Positions 9,226 through 19,141 of a stretch of DNA of 42,500 nucleotides are shown here, one piece after another (position 1 is the first letter of the stretch; every line of letters begins with the position of its first letter). Made by a program: the position numbers and the translations under genes. The notes under the pieces are model-generated. The model was not told where the DNA came from and ran no database searches. It was given only the letters and a program-made list of their open reading frames with translations. Origin of the DNA: Prorocentrum cordatum (Eukaryota; Sar; Dinophyceae; Prorocentrales; Prorocentraceae). Location of the stretch: NCBI GenBank assembly GCA_963575745.1, contig CAUYUJ010001711.1, positions 1 to 42,500 of the forward strand, read 5' to 3'.

Positions 9226-9640
9226 AGGAGGAGGAGGAGGAGGAGGAGGAGGAGGAGGAGGAGGAGGAGGAGAGGAGGAGAGAGGAGGGGAGGAGGAGGG
9301 AGGAGGGAGGAGGAGGGAGGAGGGAGGAGGGAGAGGGAGGAGGGAGGAGGGAGGAGGGAGGAGGGAGGAGGAGGAGGAGGAGGAGGGAGGAGGAGGGGGA
9401 GGAGGAGGAGGAGGAGAGGAGGGATAGGGAGGAGGGGGAGGAGGGAGGAGGGGGAGGAGGGAGGAGGGAGGAGGAGGAGGAGGGGGAGGAGGGAGGAGGA
9501 GGAGGGAGGGAGGAGGAGGGAGGAGGGAGGAGGGAGGAGGAGGAGGAGGAGGAGGAGGAGGAGGAGGAGGAGGAGGAGGAGGAGGAGGAGGAGGAGGGCA
9601 GGAGGAGGAGGAGGAGGAGGAAGGATGAGGAGGAGGGGAA
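9226..9640 (+). repeat. (GGA)n/(GGGA)n polypurine tract
   Basis: About 415 bp almost free of pyrimidines on the plus strand, apart from a few T and C interruptions. Suited to triplex or G-quadruplex structures. Overlapping poly-Glu, Arg, Leu, Ser and Pro frames are artefacts. Confidence 0.95.
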
Positions 9641-9748
9641 GGAGACGCGAACGCAATGCGGTGTGCAAGGCGAGAACCCAACACTGAAGAGCTGGGAAGG
9701 GCGCAGGGGCCTGGACACGCCGTGGCCGCCGCAGGGCGCGGCTGCGGA

Positions 9749-9847
9749 TACTTGGAGGGCCACCAGCTGCTTCCGTTCGTGCAGGCCGTCCTGCAGACCG
9801 TGATCAAGGAGAAGCCGCCGGACCCCTTCGAGTACATGGCCGAGCAC
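9749..9847 (+). other. DPY-30/RIIa dimerisation-motif-like segment, possible exon
   Basis: In frame 2 the window encodes YLEGHQLLPFVQAVLQTVIK followed by EKPPDPFEYMAEH. The pattern YL-x(6)-P-x-L ... KE(K/R)PP(D/N)P-(F/I)-E-(F/Y)-(L/M)-A is that of DPY-30 and RII-alpha docking/dimerisation domains, which occur in axonemal, kinase-anchoring and chromatin proteins. The frame (9656-9916) begins just after a (GGA)n tract and has no other recognisable domain, so this could be one exon of a larger host gene or a stranded gene fragment. Splice sites were not resolved. Confidence 0.5.
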
Positions 9848-9969
9848 CCAGAGGGCCCTAAATCCGCCGACCAGAGGAGAAGCGCGCGGCGTCCCGTCAT
9901 TTGCGGGTGGGAGTGAGGGAGCGTGCGGGTAGGTCCCGGGGCGGGTCGCGGGTGGGTCGTTGGGGTGGG

Positions 9970-10115
9970 GACGATGACAACAGCATTCGTTTTAACATCG
10001 TTCGCTCTTTTCTGCTCGCGTGTCACCCAGCATGAATATCCAGAACCCTCGATACCCGGCTTCTTCGTCTTCGATCGTTGCCCCTCCCTGGGGATAGATC
10101 GTCCCAGCCTGCCAC
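9970..10115 (+). repeat. dispersed repeat family B, copy 1
   Basis: Core GTTCGCTCTT, CCCTCGATACCCGGC and TTCGTCTTCGATCGTT, preceded by GGGTCGCGGGTGGG minisatellite sequence and a short GAC/AAC patch. Copies 2 and 3 are at 14255-14420 and 15066-15220. Confidence 0.8.
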
Positions 10116-10645
10116 TTGCAGTTGACGCAGCCCCTGAAAAACAGGGGGGAGGGAGGAGGGGGAGGGAAGGGGGAAGGGAGGAGGGAAGGGACAAGGGGGA
10201 GGGAGCAGGATGGAGCACGAGACAGATTGGCAGGAGGGAGGTCGGGAGCGGGAGCAGAGGCGGCAGCACCAGGCGGGCGGGCCGGGTGGGCGGGCGTGAG
10301 CGGGCGGGTCAGGCCGTCGAGCGGGCGGGCCGCTCGTCCGCCAGGATGCATACCAGGCGGGCGGGCCCTCCGGAAGAACGCACGCTGGGAACACGTCGGG
10401 GCTCGAGAGACGGGGGTCAGTGCAAACGGGGGCCGGCCGGGGCACCGGATCCTGCAGGATCCTGCGACGACCCCCTCTGGCTGACCCCCGGGTCAGCGAG
10501 CCGCTCGTGGCCGCGAGGCGGCCGCGCATGTTGGCTGACCCGGGTTTGCGAAGACCTGCGTTGCAGTTTGTTTGTCATGCATTGGAGTTTTTTGGTTTCC
10601 TGCTGACCCAGGACTGGATTGACCCGGGTCAGAAGATCCCCGAAC
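10116..10645. other. GC-rich stretch without a supported gene
   Basis: Begins with a GGGA-rich tract (10145-10215), then GGCGGGC-rich DNA. CTGACCCGGGT-like words recur at 10480-10630. Open frames on both strands are Arg/Gly/Pro-rich. Confidence 0.4.
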
Positions 10646-10697
10646 ACTGATGATGATGATGATGATGAGGAGGAGGAGGAGGAGGAGGAGGAGGAGG
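10646..10697 (+). repeat. (GAT)n(GAG)n microsatellite
   Basis: GAT triplets running directly into GAG triplets. Confidence 0.95.
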
Positions 10698-11100
10698 CCA
10701 GTAAAGCGGAGCCTAGAGCGCATCTTTGTCCACACTGTGTTCCACTATACGAATTCGCCCTGATACGAACCGCCAGAATTCCCAGTGACCCCTAGGTTCG
10801 ATGAAAGGAGTGCAAGAAGCGCCAGGATACATACAAGATGCGCTCTTTGGCCCTGTTGGCCCTCCTTACACCTGAGGGGGGAATTGGCTGGAGGTAGCGA
10901 AGACACCATAATACTTTAGTAGTGTGTCGGAGTCTCGTTGCAGTACGCATGGGGTACTCGCTGCGATGTTTCATAGTCGTCCTACGTTGTTGTTCTAGAC
11001 AAGCCCGCCTATCTGCTAGCATCATGGCGCCCTCGCCTTCACTGTGGTCAGTTTTGCTTACAGGAGCGCGGATCGAGTCGACCCATTCGATGTGAAATTG
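10698..11100. other. single-copy-looking DNA, no gene recognised
   Basis: The least repetitive stretch of the first 12 kb. A short minus-strand frame (11025-10792) is Arg-rich with no known motif. Confidence 0.4.
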
Positions 11101-11101
11101 G

Positions 11102-11242
11102 TTTCTCTCTTTCTCGCTCTCTTTCTCTCGCTCCCTCTCTCTCTCTCTATATATATATATATATCACTCTCTCTCTCTCTCTCTGGCACACTCTCTCTCT
11201 CTCTCTCGCTCTCTCGCTCTCTCTCTCTCTCTCGCTATCTCG

Positions 11243-11279
<37 letters not shown>

Positions 11280-11285
11280 CCTCGT
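11102..11285 (+). repeat. (CT)n with an internal (AT)n tract
   Basis: CTCTCT runs interrupted by (AT)n at about 11147-11164; the minus strand reads RERERE. Confidence 0.95.
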
Positions 11286-11655
11286 TTCTCGGTCGCCATC
11301 CTGGACCGTGGCCAACTCAACCTCGCCCTATTAATATCCAGGGTCCTCGACCCACCTGCCCAGACCCCCGACGCCACCACACTGGTCGTGACGCAGGCCC
11401 CCCGAGCCAGCCCGAGACCACGGAGAGGATGGCTTAGCCTCCGCCCCCGGCGGGGCGGCCCCAGCGGCAGCCTCCCGACCGAAGAAGTCCGACCACGTCG
11501 CGGACGGGGTTTTTGACCATACACCCCGTGAACCTCCCCCCCCTCTATCGGGGGCGGGAAAGAGGGGGGGGATGACTAGGGGGGGGGGGGGGGGGAAATC
11601 ATGGCGGGGGCCATGCTATTTCCCCAGATTTCGTGGCGCCTCTGCTCGTTTCGTT
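11286..11655. other. no supported gene; G-run present
   Basis: GC-rich DNA. A run of 17 or more G residues lies at about 11579-11595, which is also a likely place for sequencing length errors. Confidence 0.45.
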
Positions 11656-11748
11656 ACCTCCCTGGCCCCCCCGCTGGGCCGCGCACATGCCGCCGGTCAT
11701 GATTGGCACCCCCCCCTCTTGGATACCCCCCTCTTGGCCGCTCCCGAC
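11656..11748 (+). repeat. dispersed repeat family C, copy 2
   Basis: About 93 bp, same order as 2722-2812 with a few substitutions and small length changes. Flanking sequences differ, so it is a dispersed repeat and not part of a larger duplication. Confidence 0.88.
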
Positions 11749-11891
11749 CTCGACGCCCCCCCCCTCGAGGGGGCTGCACTTGAAAGTGTGTGGCGAGGTT
11801 GTTCGGCGGCCCGGCAGGAGTCCGAGTCTCAGGCCGTTGGCCTCCGATCGGGCGGGCACCGCACGATCGGCAGTCGGCATCGTGAGGGGGG

Positions 11892-12155
11892 CTGCCTCCT
11901 CCTCCTCCTCCTCCTCCTCCTCCTCCCTCCCTCCCTCCCTCCCTCCCTCCCTCCCTCCTTCCGCCGTCCCTCTCTTCATCCCTGCCTCCCTCCTCCTCTG
12001 GACCTCCTTCCTCCCTCCCTCCTCCTATTCATCGCCCCCCCCCGCGCTTCTCCCCCCCTCCCTTCACCCGTGCCTCCTCCTCCTCCTCGTCCTCCCTCCC
12101 TCACGTCATCTCGCCTTCGCTTATCCACCTCTCCCTCCCTCCCTCCCTCCCTCAT
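11892..12155 (+). repeat. (CTC)n and (CCCT)n pyrimidine tract
   Basis: CTC triplets, then CCCT units, then irregular C/T-rich DNA ending in CCCT units just before the plus-strand LINE remnant. Confidence 0.9.
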
Positions 12156-12244
12156 CCTGCAAAACCTGGTGGTCTCTGCATCAGACCGCCCGAGACCAAA
12201 ATCACCACCAACCAATTCGAGACCCGGGCATGCGCCGTCCATAT

Positions 12245-13115
12245 TGTAAGTGCCACGTCGACAGAGTCTTACCTTGGCCAGACGATCATGTTCCACGACG
12301 CCCCAGCGACAAAAGCTCAGCACAGCATACTACACACGTTGCTTGAGCCTGCCCACTCCATCTCATCCTGCTCCTCCGTTTTAGTATGTATCGGGCGTGC
12401 AGGTCTGCGTGGTTGTTTGTCCATAGAGGTAAGACTCAGCATCATTCGTTAGCCCTCGCTGTCGTCCGCCAGATTTGTAGTACAAAAAATAGCTGGACCT
12501 GCGTCACAGTCCAGACAAGAGCTAACAAGCAGGCATCATTCCTGAGTTGGCCACAAAATGCGGCTCTGTCATGGCACCGCCATGCCCACTATGTTGCATG
12601 GCTTCCAAACTTGGATTCTGACTAAGCGCCGAACACAACGACGAATAATGCAGACGATCATCGGGACGCCACAGCGGCTCACCGAACCATCTCGCACCAG
12701 CGACAGGCAACCAGCACAACCACGACCCAGGCAGCAAACACCCCAACGACACAACAGCGACCACCGTGGCAGCGACCACGACCTGTCCAGCCATACATAT
12801 ACGAGCTGTAACCATAACTACGACTTCGCATGCGAAAGCGGCGGGTGCAAACATCAATCCCAGCCAACCGACAAACGCCAGAAGACATCGAGCAGCGGTT
12901 TGATCTCATACAGCGAAGCACCCTCTGGGCATAATAGCACATGGCGGAACACGATATCCTAAATGCTTGAACTGGATGTGCAAGTTGCGAATACTACGCC
13001 GACCTGGTAGGCGCAACGCGCCCAGAATTGGAATTTCGATTTCAATGCAAAGTTACAAGAGCGGCGGCGAGACGGTGGACAACATAAGAGATGGGGTGAC
13101 GAGATCCAGGAAATG
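12245..13115 (+). pseudogene. 3' part of a second LINE reverse transcriptase, plus strand
   Basis: Short plus-strand pieces follow the C-terminal order of LINE proteins: TYLGQTIMFHDAPATKAQ (about 12269-12320), PTMLHGFQTWILTKRRTQRR with IIGTPQR (about 12584-12690), and RRRDGGQHKRWGDEIQEM (about 13057-13110), which resembles the usual RRRGRPxxRWxDDI ending. Frames differ between the pieces, so the copy is decayed. The upstream endonuclease and polymerase core are absent; C/T-rich simple sequence lies upstream instead. It may be a 5'-truncated insertion, as is usual for LINEs. Confidence 0.6.
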
Positions 13116-13313
13116 CGCATACCGCTTATAAGACACATCCGGTGAAGAAGCTGCACCAGCACAACAGCGAAAGCGCCATACAACCGCTTTTGCATCAGCA
13201 CTACGACCCCATCGACGTTACATTGCTTCCCAGCTTTGTGTAAGAAATTGTGGGACTTTTGAGAGGAGGATTGCTGTATTTATGTTTTCCGATAACACCG
13301 TGGAAGAGCAGCA

Positions 13314-13505
13314 GAAGGAGGAGAAGGAGGAGGAGGAGGAAGGAGGGAGGGAAGAGGAGAGAGGAGAGAGGAGGAGGAGGAGGAGGAGGAGGAGGAGGAG
13401 GAGGAGGAGCAGGAGGAGGAGGAGGAGGAGGAGGAGGAGGAGGAGGAGCAGCAGGAGGAGGAGCAGCAGGAGGAGCAGCAGGAGGAATAGGAGGAGGAGG
13501 AGCTC
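13314..13505 (+). repeat. (GGA)n polypurine microsatellite
   Basis: GGA triplets with occasional GCA interruptions; frames in it are artefacts. Confidence 0.95.
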
Positions 13506-14130
13506 GGGCAAATCAGGTGAGCGGCCGTGGTCGCCCCGCACAGGTCACCAGTCGGCCCGTCCCTTCCCCTGGAGGCTCCAGAGCAGCCCCCTCCTCCTGC
13601 TCCTCCACCTTCCTACTCTCCCCCCGCCCTCCTCCCCCCCACCCTCCATCCCTCCCTCTCCTTTTCCCTCTTCAGATTCCTCTCTTTTCTACTCTTGGTG
13701 GATAGGGAGCCGCCCGACTGCATGGGAGGGAGGCGCTGCCAAGGCCAAGCGCTTCACGAACGGCTACGGGCTCGCCGACGCCAGGAAGCCCAAAACGCCG
13801 GCGAAGCAGCAGCCCGAGGCCGCTCTGGAGGCCCCAGCGGCTCCAGAGGCCCCACCTTGAAGAGAACGAAAATGACCGACGCAGGCATGGCACGCGCGTG
13901 GGTAACCCCGCTTCGGGTGTTGCTCGAAGTGCCCCTGGCCCTGGATGTCCACATGATTTCCAATGAGGCCACTACAGCCTCCACAGCACCCCTCATGTGG
14001 GAACCAGTGTAGGTGGTGCATCGCATGTGGCATGACATACCGTAGCACCCCGCAGCTGCGGATGAGAGTGAGAGGGCGGCGGGGACGTCGGCAGCCTGCG
14101 AGGCTCTGAAGACGCCCACCGCAGGCGCCT
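13506..14130. other. no supported gene
   Basis: C/T-rich patch (about 13590-13680), then mixed DNA. A plus-strand frame ends at 13860 with an Ala/Pro/Lys-rich tail (KPKTPAKQQPEAALEAPAAP) that could be the end of a basic protein but is mostly fed by the upstream GGA repeat. Confidence 0.35.
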
Positions 14131-14254
14131 AATTTTCACAACATCTGCAATGAGGCCGCCGCCGGCGCCGATATCTCGTCAAAGAAATGAGGGTGGGTCG
14201 CGGGTGGGGCGCCGGGGGACCGCAGGCCGGGTCGCGGGGGGGACTACGACGACG

Positions 14255-14420
14255 ACGACGACAACAGCAGCAACAGCAGCAAAAGCAGCAACAGTCATTT
14301 TGAGATTGTTCGCTCTTGCGGGCACGCGTGTCTTGCATTCTGTACACCCCAACCCTCGATACCCGCCCACTTCGTCTTCGATTGCACCCCCTGTTCGGGG
14401 GGAAGATCTTCCTTGTCGGC
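14255..14420 (+). repeat. dispersed repeat family B, copy 2
   Basis: Same block order as 9970-10115: GTCGCGGG minisatellite, GAC and AGC/AAC triplets, GTTCGCTCTT, ACCCTCGATACCCGCCC, TTCGTCTTCGATTG, then TGTTCGGGGGGAAGAT. Confidence 0.8.
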
Positions 14421-14430
14421 CTCTGATTGA

Positions 14431-14830
14431 GGTGCGAGGAAGTCTCGAGCGAGAGCGCCGTTCCTGAGTTCGGGGGCATCTCTGGCCGGGGGCTCTCGGA
14501 ATACCGCTGGAAAAATATGGATGGGGAGCCCTTGTCGCCGAGTCTGGGCCTCCACCAACTTGCCTGAATTACGAGAAAGTCTCGAGCGAGAGTGCCGTTC
14601 CTGAGATCGGGGGCTGTCCTGGCCAGGGGCCCTCGGAGTAAATCGTGAGGACGTATCGAGCAGGAGCCCTTGTCGTCGTGGCTGGGCCTCCCAACTTGAT
14701 TGAATTGCGAGGAAGTCTCGAGCGAGCGCGCCGTTCCTGAGTTCGGGGGCCTCTCTGGCCAGGGTGTCTCGGGGTAAATTGTGGAATTATCGAGCGGTAG
14801 CCGTTGTCGTCGTAGCTGGGCCTTCAAAGG
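14431..14830 (+). repeat. tandem repeat, 136-137 bp unit, three copies
   Basis: AAGTCTCGAGCGAG recurs at about 14440, 14577 and 14713, each followed by GCCGTTCCTGAG and a GAGCCCTTGTCG block. The minus strand is open through all three. Degenerate relatives occur at 16030-16190. Confidence 0.9.
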
Positions 14831-14879
14831 CCCACATTTAGACTCAAGCCAACGCTCGCGCGGGAGCCTCGCCTTCAGA

Positions 14880-15080
14880 GAAAATGTAGCCGGCGTCGAG
14901 GCGAGAGCGCGCAGAACCGTTCCCGGAGATCAGCAATAATTATTCTTTAGAAATGAGGAGTCAACAACAACAACTACAACAACAACAACAACAGCAGCAA
15001 CAACAACAGGAATAACAATACCAATAACAACAACAAACACAAAAACAATAACAGCAGCAGCAAAAACAACGACAACAACA
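14880..15080 (+). repeat. (CAA)n-associated dispersed repeat, second copy
   Basis: AATGTAGC, then AATAATTATTCTTTAGAA and a (CAA)n/(CAG)n tract repeat the order seen at 979-1192 left of the foldback arm, with different spacing. Confidence 0.7.
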
Positions 15081-15220
15081 ATCAGTTTAAGCCTGTTCGG
15101 TCTTATCTGCTCAAGTGTCCGTTGGCGCGTATTTCCCAAACCCTCGATACCCGCCCTTTTCGTCTTCGATCGTTCCCTTGTTGGGGGTATACTCTTCTTC
15201 CCTGCAGGCCTGGGACCGTC
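15066..15220 (+). repeat. dispersed repeat family B, copy 3
   Basis: CTGTTCGGTCTTATCTGCTC, AACCCTCGATACCCGCCC, TTCGTCTTCGATCGTTCCC and TTGGGGGTATA, as in copies 1 and 2. Confidence 0.82.
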
Positions 15221-15284
15221 GGCCTGGCCAGCGGTAGCGCTGATTGGTGGCAACCCGACCCGAAGAGGGACGGACAGGGGACCG

Positions 15285-15312
15285 ACCGCGACGACGACGA
15301 CGACGACGCCGA

Positions 15313-15344
<32 letters not shown>

Positions 15345-15352
15345 ACGAGCGA
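15285..15352 (+). repeat. (GAC)n microsatellite
   Basis: GAC triplets with GCC and GGC interruptions. Confidence 0.92.
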
Positions 15353-15389
15353 AAGCGAGCGCGAGAGAGAGAAAGACAGCAGGGCCACG

Positions 15390-15895
15390 AAGGGCACGAG
15401 AAAGTCCACGAAGGGCGACAGCGGGGACACGAACGGAATTCGCATGGGGCCACGAAGAGCGCGATCGAGCGGTGGCCACGAAGGGCAGATAATGCGGGGC
15501 CACAGAGGGCAACGACGGGGCAACTGAGGGTAGCAACTGGGCCACGAAGGGCATGCACATGGGGCCACGACGGGCGCGAACGAGCGGGGGCCACGAAGTG
15601 CATGCGTATAGTGGGCCGCGGAGGGCAAGGACGGGGCCACTGAGGGCAGCAAAGGGGCCACGAAGGGCTGCAACGGTGCCACGAAACAAAGCGAGGAGGC
15701 CACTAAGGGCTGCAACTGGGCCACGAAGGGCAGCGAGGGGCCCACGAAGAGCGGCAACGGGGCCACGAAGCGCTGCAACGCGGCCACGAAGGGCAGCGAG
15801 GGGGCCCCGAAGGGCAGCAACGGGTCCACGATGGGCAGCGAGGAGGCCACAAAGGGCTGCAACGGGGCCACGAAGGGCAGCGAGATGCCGATTCC
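15390..15895 (+). repeat. 21 bp tandem repeat, consensus GGGCCACGAAGGGCAGCAAC
   Basis: Units of about 21 bp (sometimes 15-24) built on GGCCACGAAGGGC. Because the period is seven codons, the minus strand is open in more than one frame and gives 7-residue repeats (VAALRGP in one frame, FVAPLQP in another). I treat the 448- and 263-codon minus-strand frames here as repeat products. Confidence 0.9.
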
Positions 15896-16029
15896 TCCGC
15901 AATCTGTGAAGGACTCATAAGCGTGAGCGCGATTCCTGGGTGCCTGAGTGTCGGAAGCGCGGCGCTTGAGCAAATTGCGGGAAATTCCCACGCAAGGGCG
16001 GTATTCTCGAGTAAATTGCAAGCGAGTCT

Positions 16030-16200
16030 CAAGCGAGAGCGCGACTGCAGAGCGCCGAGAGAGCGATTCCTGAATTAATTGGAAGGAAGTCCAAAGCGAG
16101 AGCGCGGTTCCTGAATAAAATGCGAGGAAGTCTCGGGCGGGAGCAGGGGTCTTGGCTAAATTACAAAGAAATCTCAAGCGAGAGCCGTTGTTGTTGTAAC
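16030..16200 (+). repeat. degenerate copies of the 136 bp unit family
   Basis: AAGTCTC(A/G)AGCGAGAGC, GATTCCTGAATTAA and GAAGTCTCGGGCGGGAGC words repeat at 35-60 bp spacing, related to 14431-14830. Confidence 0.6.
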
Positions 16201-16353
16201 CCAGGTGCCAACAAAGCAGCTTGAGGACGAAGACTTTCCCGGATAAAAAACCAGGTGCGAGCGCCGGGAGGGGCACTTCAATTGAAACAGTACAATGTGC
16301 ACTGGAGGGGGGATATGTTCAGTAGTGAGGGTTCAACACCAACAACAGCAAGC

Positions 16354-16429
16354 ATAATCCGCGCCGCGGAGTCCCATTACAGTAATGTACCCAGGGATAG
16401 TGAATGGCCGTTCGATCCCCTCACTCTTG
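16354..16429 (+). repeat. single arm related to the foldback element
   Basis: AATCCGC(A/G)CCGCGGA, CCAGGGA(C/T)AGTGAATG and CCCCTCACT(C/T)TTG correspond in order to the arm at 1193-1267, with more divergence and no inverted partner. CAACACCAACAACAG precedes it, as (CAA)n does at the first copy. Confidence 0.72.
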
Positions 16430-16560
16430 TGTGGTGTCACGTCTGGGATGCAATAGGCGTGGTGCTACGCGGTGCAAACTATGGTACCAAGTACATTCGT
16501 GTGTGTCTGTGTGTCAGCAACAGTGTGGAGTGCAGCCACTGTGGCGCACTCCATGTCCTG

Positions 16561-19141
16561 CTATCTACGTGTGGCGACTTGTGTCATGAAACGTACACGC
16601 TGCAGGCGATGCGGAGCCAGCGCACGAAGCGCCCACGAGGCGCCCAGGGGCGGCGCACCGTGCGAAAGCACGCCCGGGAGGCCCGGCCAGCGCGCGAGGC
16701 TCCTGCGGCCGTGCTCCGGAGGCAAAGCCCAGGGAGCGTGCCCAGCTATGTTGAGCAAGAGCCCCACAACACAGTCAGTGCCGCGCGCTCCTCGGGGAGC
16801 ACGAGCCCCTCCTGGATGTCCAGGACTGAAGCCCTACAGTGCATCACTCCATTGGGCGGTGCTTGCCCAGGGACATCCTCAATACTGCCCCTCGAGCACC
16901 GATCCCCAACCCATAGGGTAACGCCGTGTAACGCATTGCCGCGCCGAGAGCTGTCGTCCCGGATTGCCGCCGGGTGGGGGGGCGGGGGGCCTTGCTCGCT
17001 CTGTCGGCCTTCCTGCGCAGCCGGGCGAGGCCAGTCCTGCCGCAGGCGCGGAGGGCGCGGAGCAGGGCGAGGCAAAGGAGGAGTGCAGCAGGGCGCTGGC
17101 GGCGGCCCTGGAGGATAGCGAGGAGAAGAGCCAGCCCAGGACGGAGTGCCGCGCAGCGATCACGGTAGCCCTGCACAAGGCGTCGGAGGGTACCAGTTGA
17201 CCCGTCCTTCCGAGGCTTGGAAACATCAGAACGGAGGCTGCGGGCAATTTTCGACGCCTGGAGGCCCTTGCGGAGACACGGGGTGGAGCCTGGGGGCCGT
17301 TTCAGGGACCCAGGGTCGTCAGAAAACGGTTCAGGGTAAAGAAGCCGCCCCGCGGGAAGGGCTCGAGTGCTCCAGGAGCCGCGGAATTGGCACAAACACG
17401 ACGTCGGAGGTCTAGGTGCTCACTTCACCCAGACCGATCCTGGCCAGCCCCATCCTGGGGCCAGGATGGGCGCTGCCAGGATCGGCACTGGCGCGCAGCA
17501 GGCACAGCCGCTAAGAAGCTTAGTTTGCCAGCAGGTGCCCCGAGGAAATGTCCTGTCTTGCCTAGGCTCTAGGGACCCGCATCAGTCTTGGGGGCGCTCC
17601 AGGAGGGCTCGATGAGGACAGCGAGAGTGTCCGTACATGTCTTACCGTGGGGGGGGCAACTATCTCGTCGCGCGCGCATAGCCGCAAGGAGCAAAGAAGA
17701 CCTCCTGCATACTCACAACCCCGACCCTATCATGAGTCATTCCGAGGGCTGGCCCAGAGTATCTGTGGCCTTCGGCTCATCCCACCACCGTGCCTCGGTC
17801 GCGGATGTATCTTGTAGGGCTCTTGCGAGCCTCTCGGGGGGCCTCTTCGCCTCATCCCGCAACCGTGCCCGGATCGCGGATGCATATTGTAGGGCTCTTG
17901 CGGGCCTCGTGGGGGGCCTCATGAGGACCTCCCAGAAGCCTCTCGGGGGCATCTTGGGGGCCTCGTGGGGGCCTGCTGGCGGCTTCGGTGGTCATCTTGG
18001 GGCGGGGGGGTTCGCAATGTCAGCTCGCCCTCTCAGGCCCCTCTTGGGGCCGACTTGGGCCGTCTGAGCTTCTTGGGCTGGTTTGGCTTTCGGGGGCCGT
18101 CTTGGGGCCCTCTTTGGAGGCGATTGGGCCGTCGTGGAACGTCGGCAGCTCGAACATGCGAGAACGTTCAAGTGCGAACATGAACCTGTAGCACTTACTT
18201 GGCGGCCTCTTGGAGCCGTCTTGGGGCGTGCTGGAGCGTATTGGGGGGCATCTTGGGCCGTCTCGGTTCTCTCTTGGACCGTCTTGGGCGCTTCTCGTGA
18301 GACCCTTACAGGTTCGTCGGGTCGTTCTGGGCGGAATCACCGTCCCAGAGGCCGGCGCGACAGATCCTAAGGACATTCAAGAGCGCCCAGATCCTAAGAG
18401 CATTGAAGAACACTCTAAAGTTCGTCAAGTTTGCACACTTGCGTGAGCCTTGTGGCAGGCACTCCACTTCGTGCTGAAGACACGATAACGGATCTTGGGG
18501 CCCTGCTGGGGTTGTCTTGGGGTGTTCTTGGGGGCCTTGGAGGGCGTCTTGGGCCCCTTCTGAGCCTATTTCGGGGCTCTTCTGGGCGACCTTGGAGCCA
18601 TTCTTGGGCCTCAGACGCCCGTCATCGGACGCGAACAGATGAGCAACGGCGAGAAGGGACAACTTCTGGGTTCTGGCATGATGTTGGCTTATTCGGGAAT
18701 CCTTGAGAGGCGTCGTGGCCCGTCGGGCCAGCCTTGAGAGGCTCTCATGCCTTTTAGAGGCATGCTGGACGGCATACTCGTCCATCTTGGCCGTGGTGTG
18801 CCACCTTCGAGGCCACCTTGTGTATCTTGAGACCTCGGAGCCACCGCAAATGGACCATCTCACCCCTCGGAAGGTGGGCGGCGGGCGTCCAGGCCATGGT
18901 AGGGGTCAGGGGAAGGGGCAAGCACCTCCCCGAAGGGGAAGAACGGGGCCGGGCAGAGCTGGAGCCCTGAACCGCACAAGTCTGCCCAGAGGGCTGGTGG
19001 GGCCTCGATCCCGCGCCCCGAGAGCTTTCGACACGCCAGTGTTGCCCCGTGCCGGCGAAGCGAACAGCGAGTGCGCCTCTGGGGCGGGCATGAAGCGTGT
19101 GGGGGCGTGGAGGGTGTTGGGTCGGTGCGATCCACGAGGTG
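16561..19141 (+). repeat. 2.6-2.86 kb tandem array, copy 1 (2,581 bp)
   Basis: Starts at the array's left edge, CTATCTACGTGTGGCGA, where similarity to the other copies begins. Contents: an Arg-rich GC block, a short helical frame (ECSRALAAALEDSEEK near 17070), a TTTCAGGGACCCAGGGTCG block, then CTTGGG/GGGCC minisatellite DNA. It has block alpha (GAGTCATTCCGAGGGCTGG near 17730) but not block beta. Confidence 0.9.

Noticed and set aside
8782-10269. 495-codon minus-strand frame, Pro/Ser-rich
   Set aside because: Mostly the (GGA)n tract read on the minus strand; only the segment below 9215 is kept, in a different frame.
14431-14830. CRISPR-like spaced repeats
   Set aside because: The 136 bp units are contiguous, diverged tandem copies without unique spacers, and the window is eukaryotic.
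14930-16276. 448-codon minus-strand frame with 7-residue repeats
   Set aside because: Product of the 21 bp repeat and (CAA)n; no non-repetitive domain.
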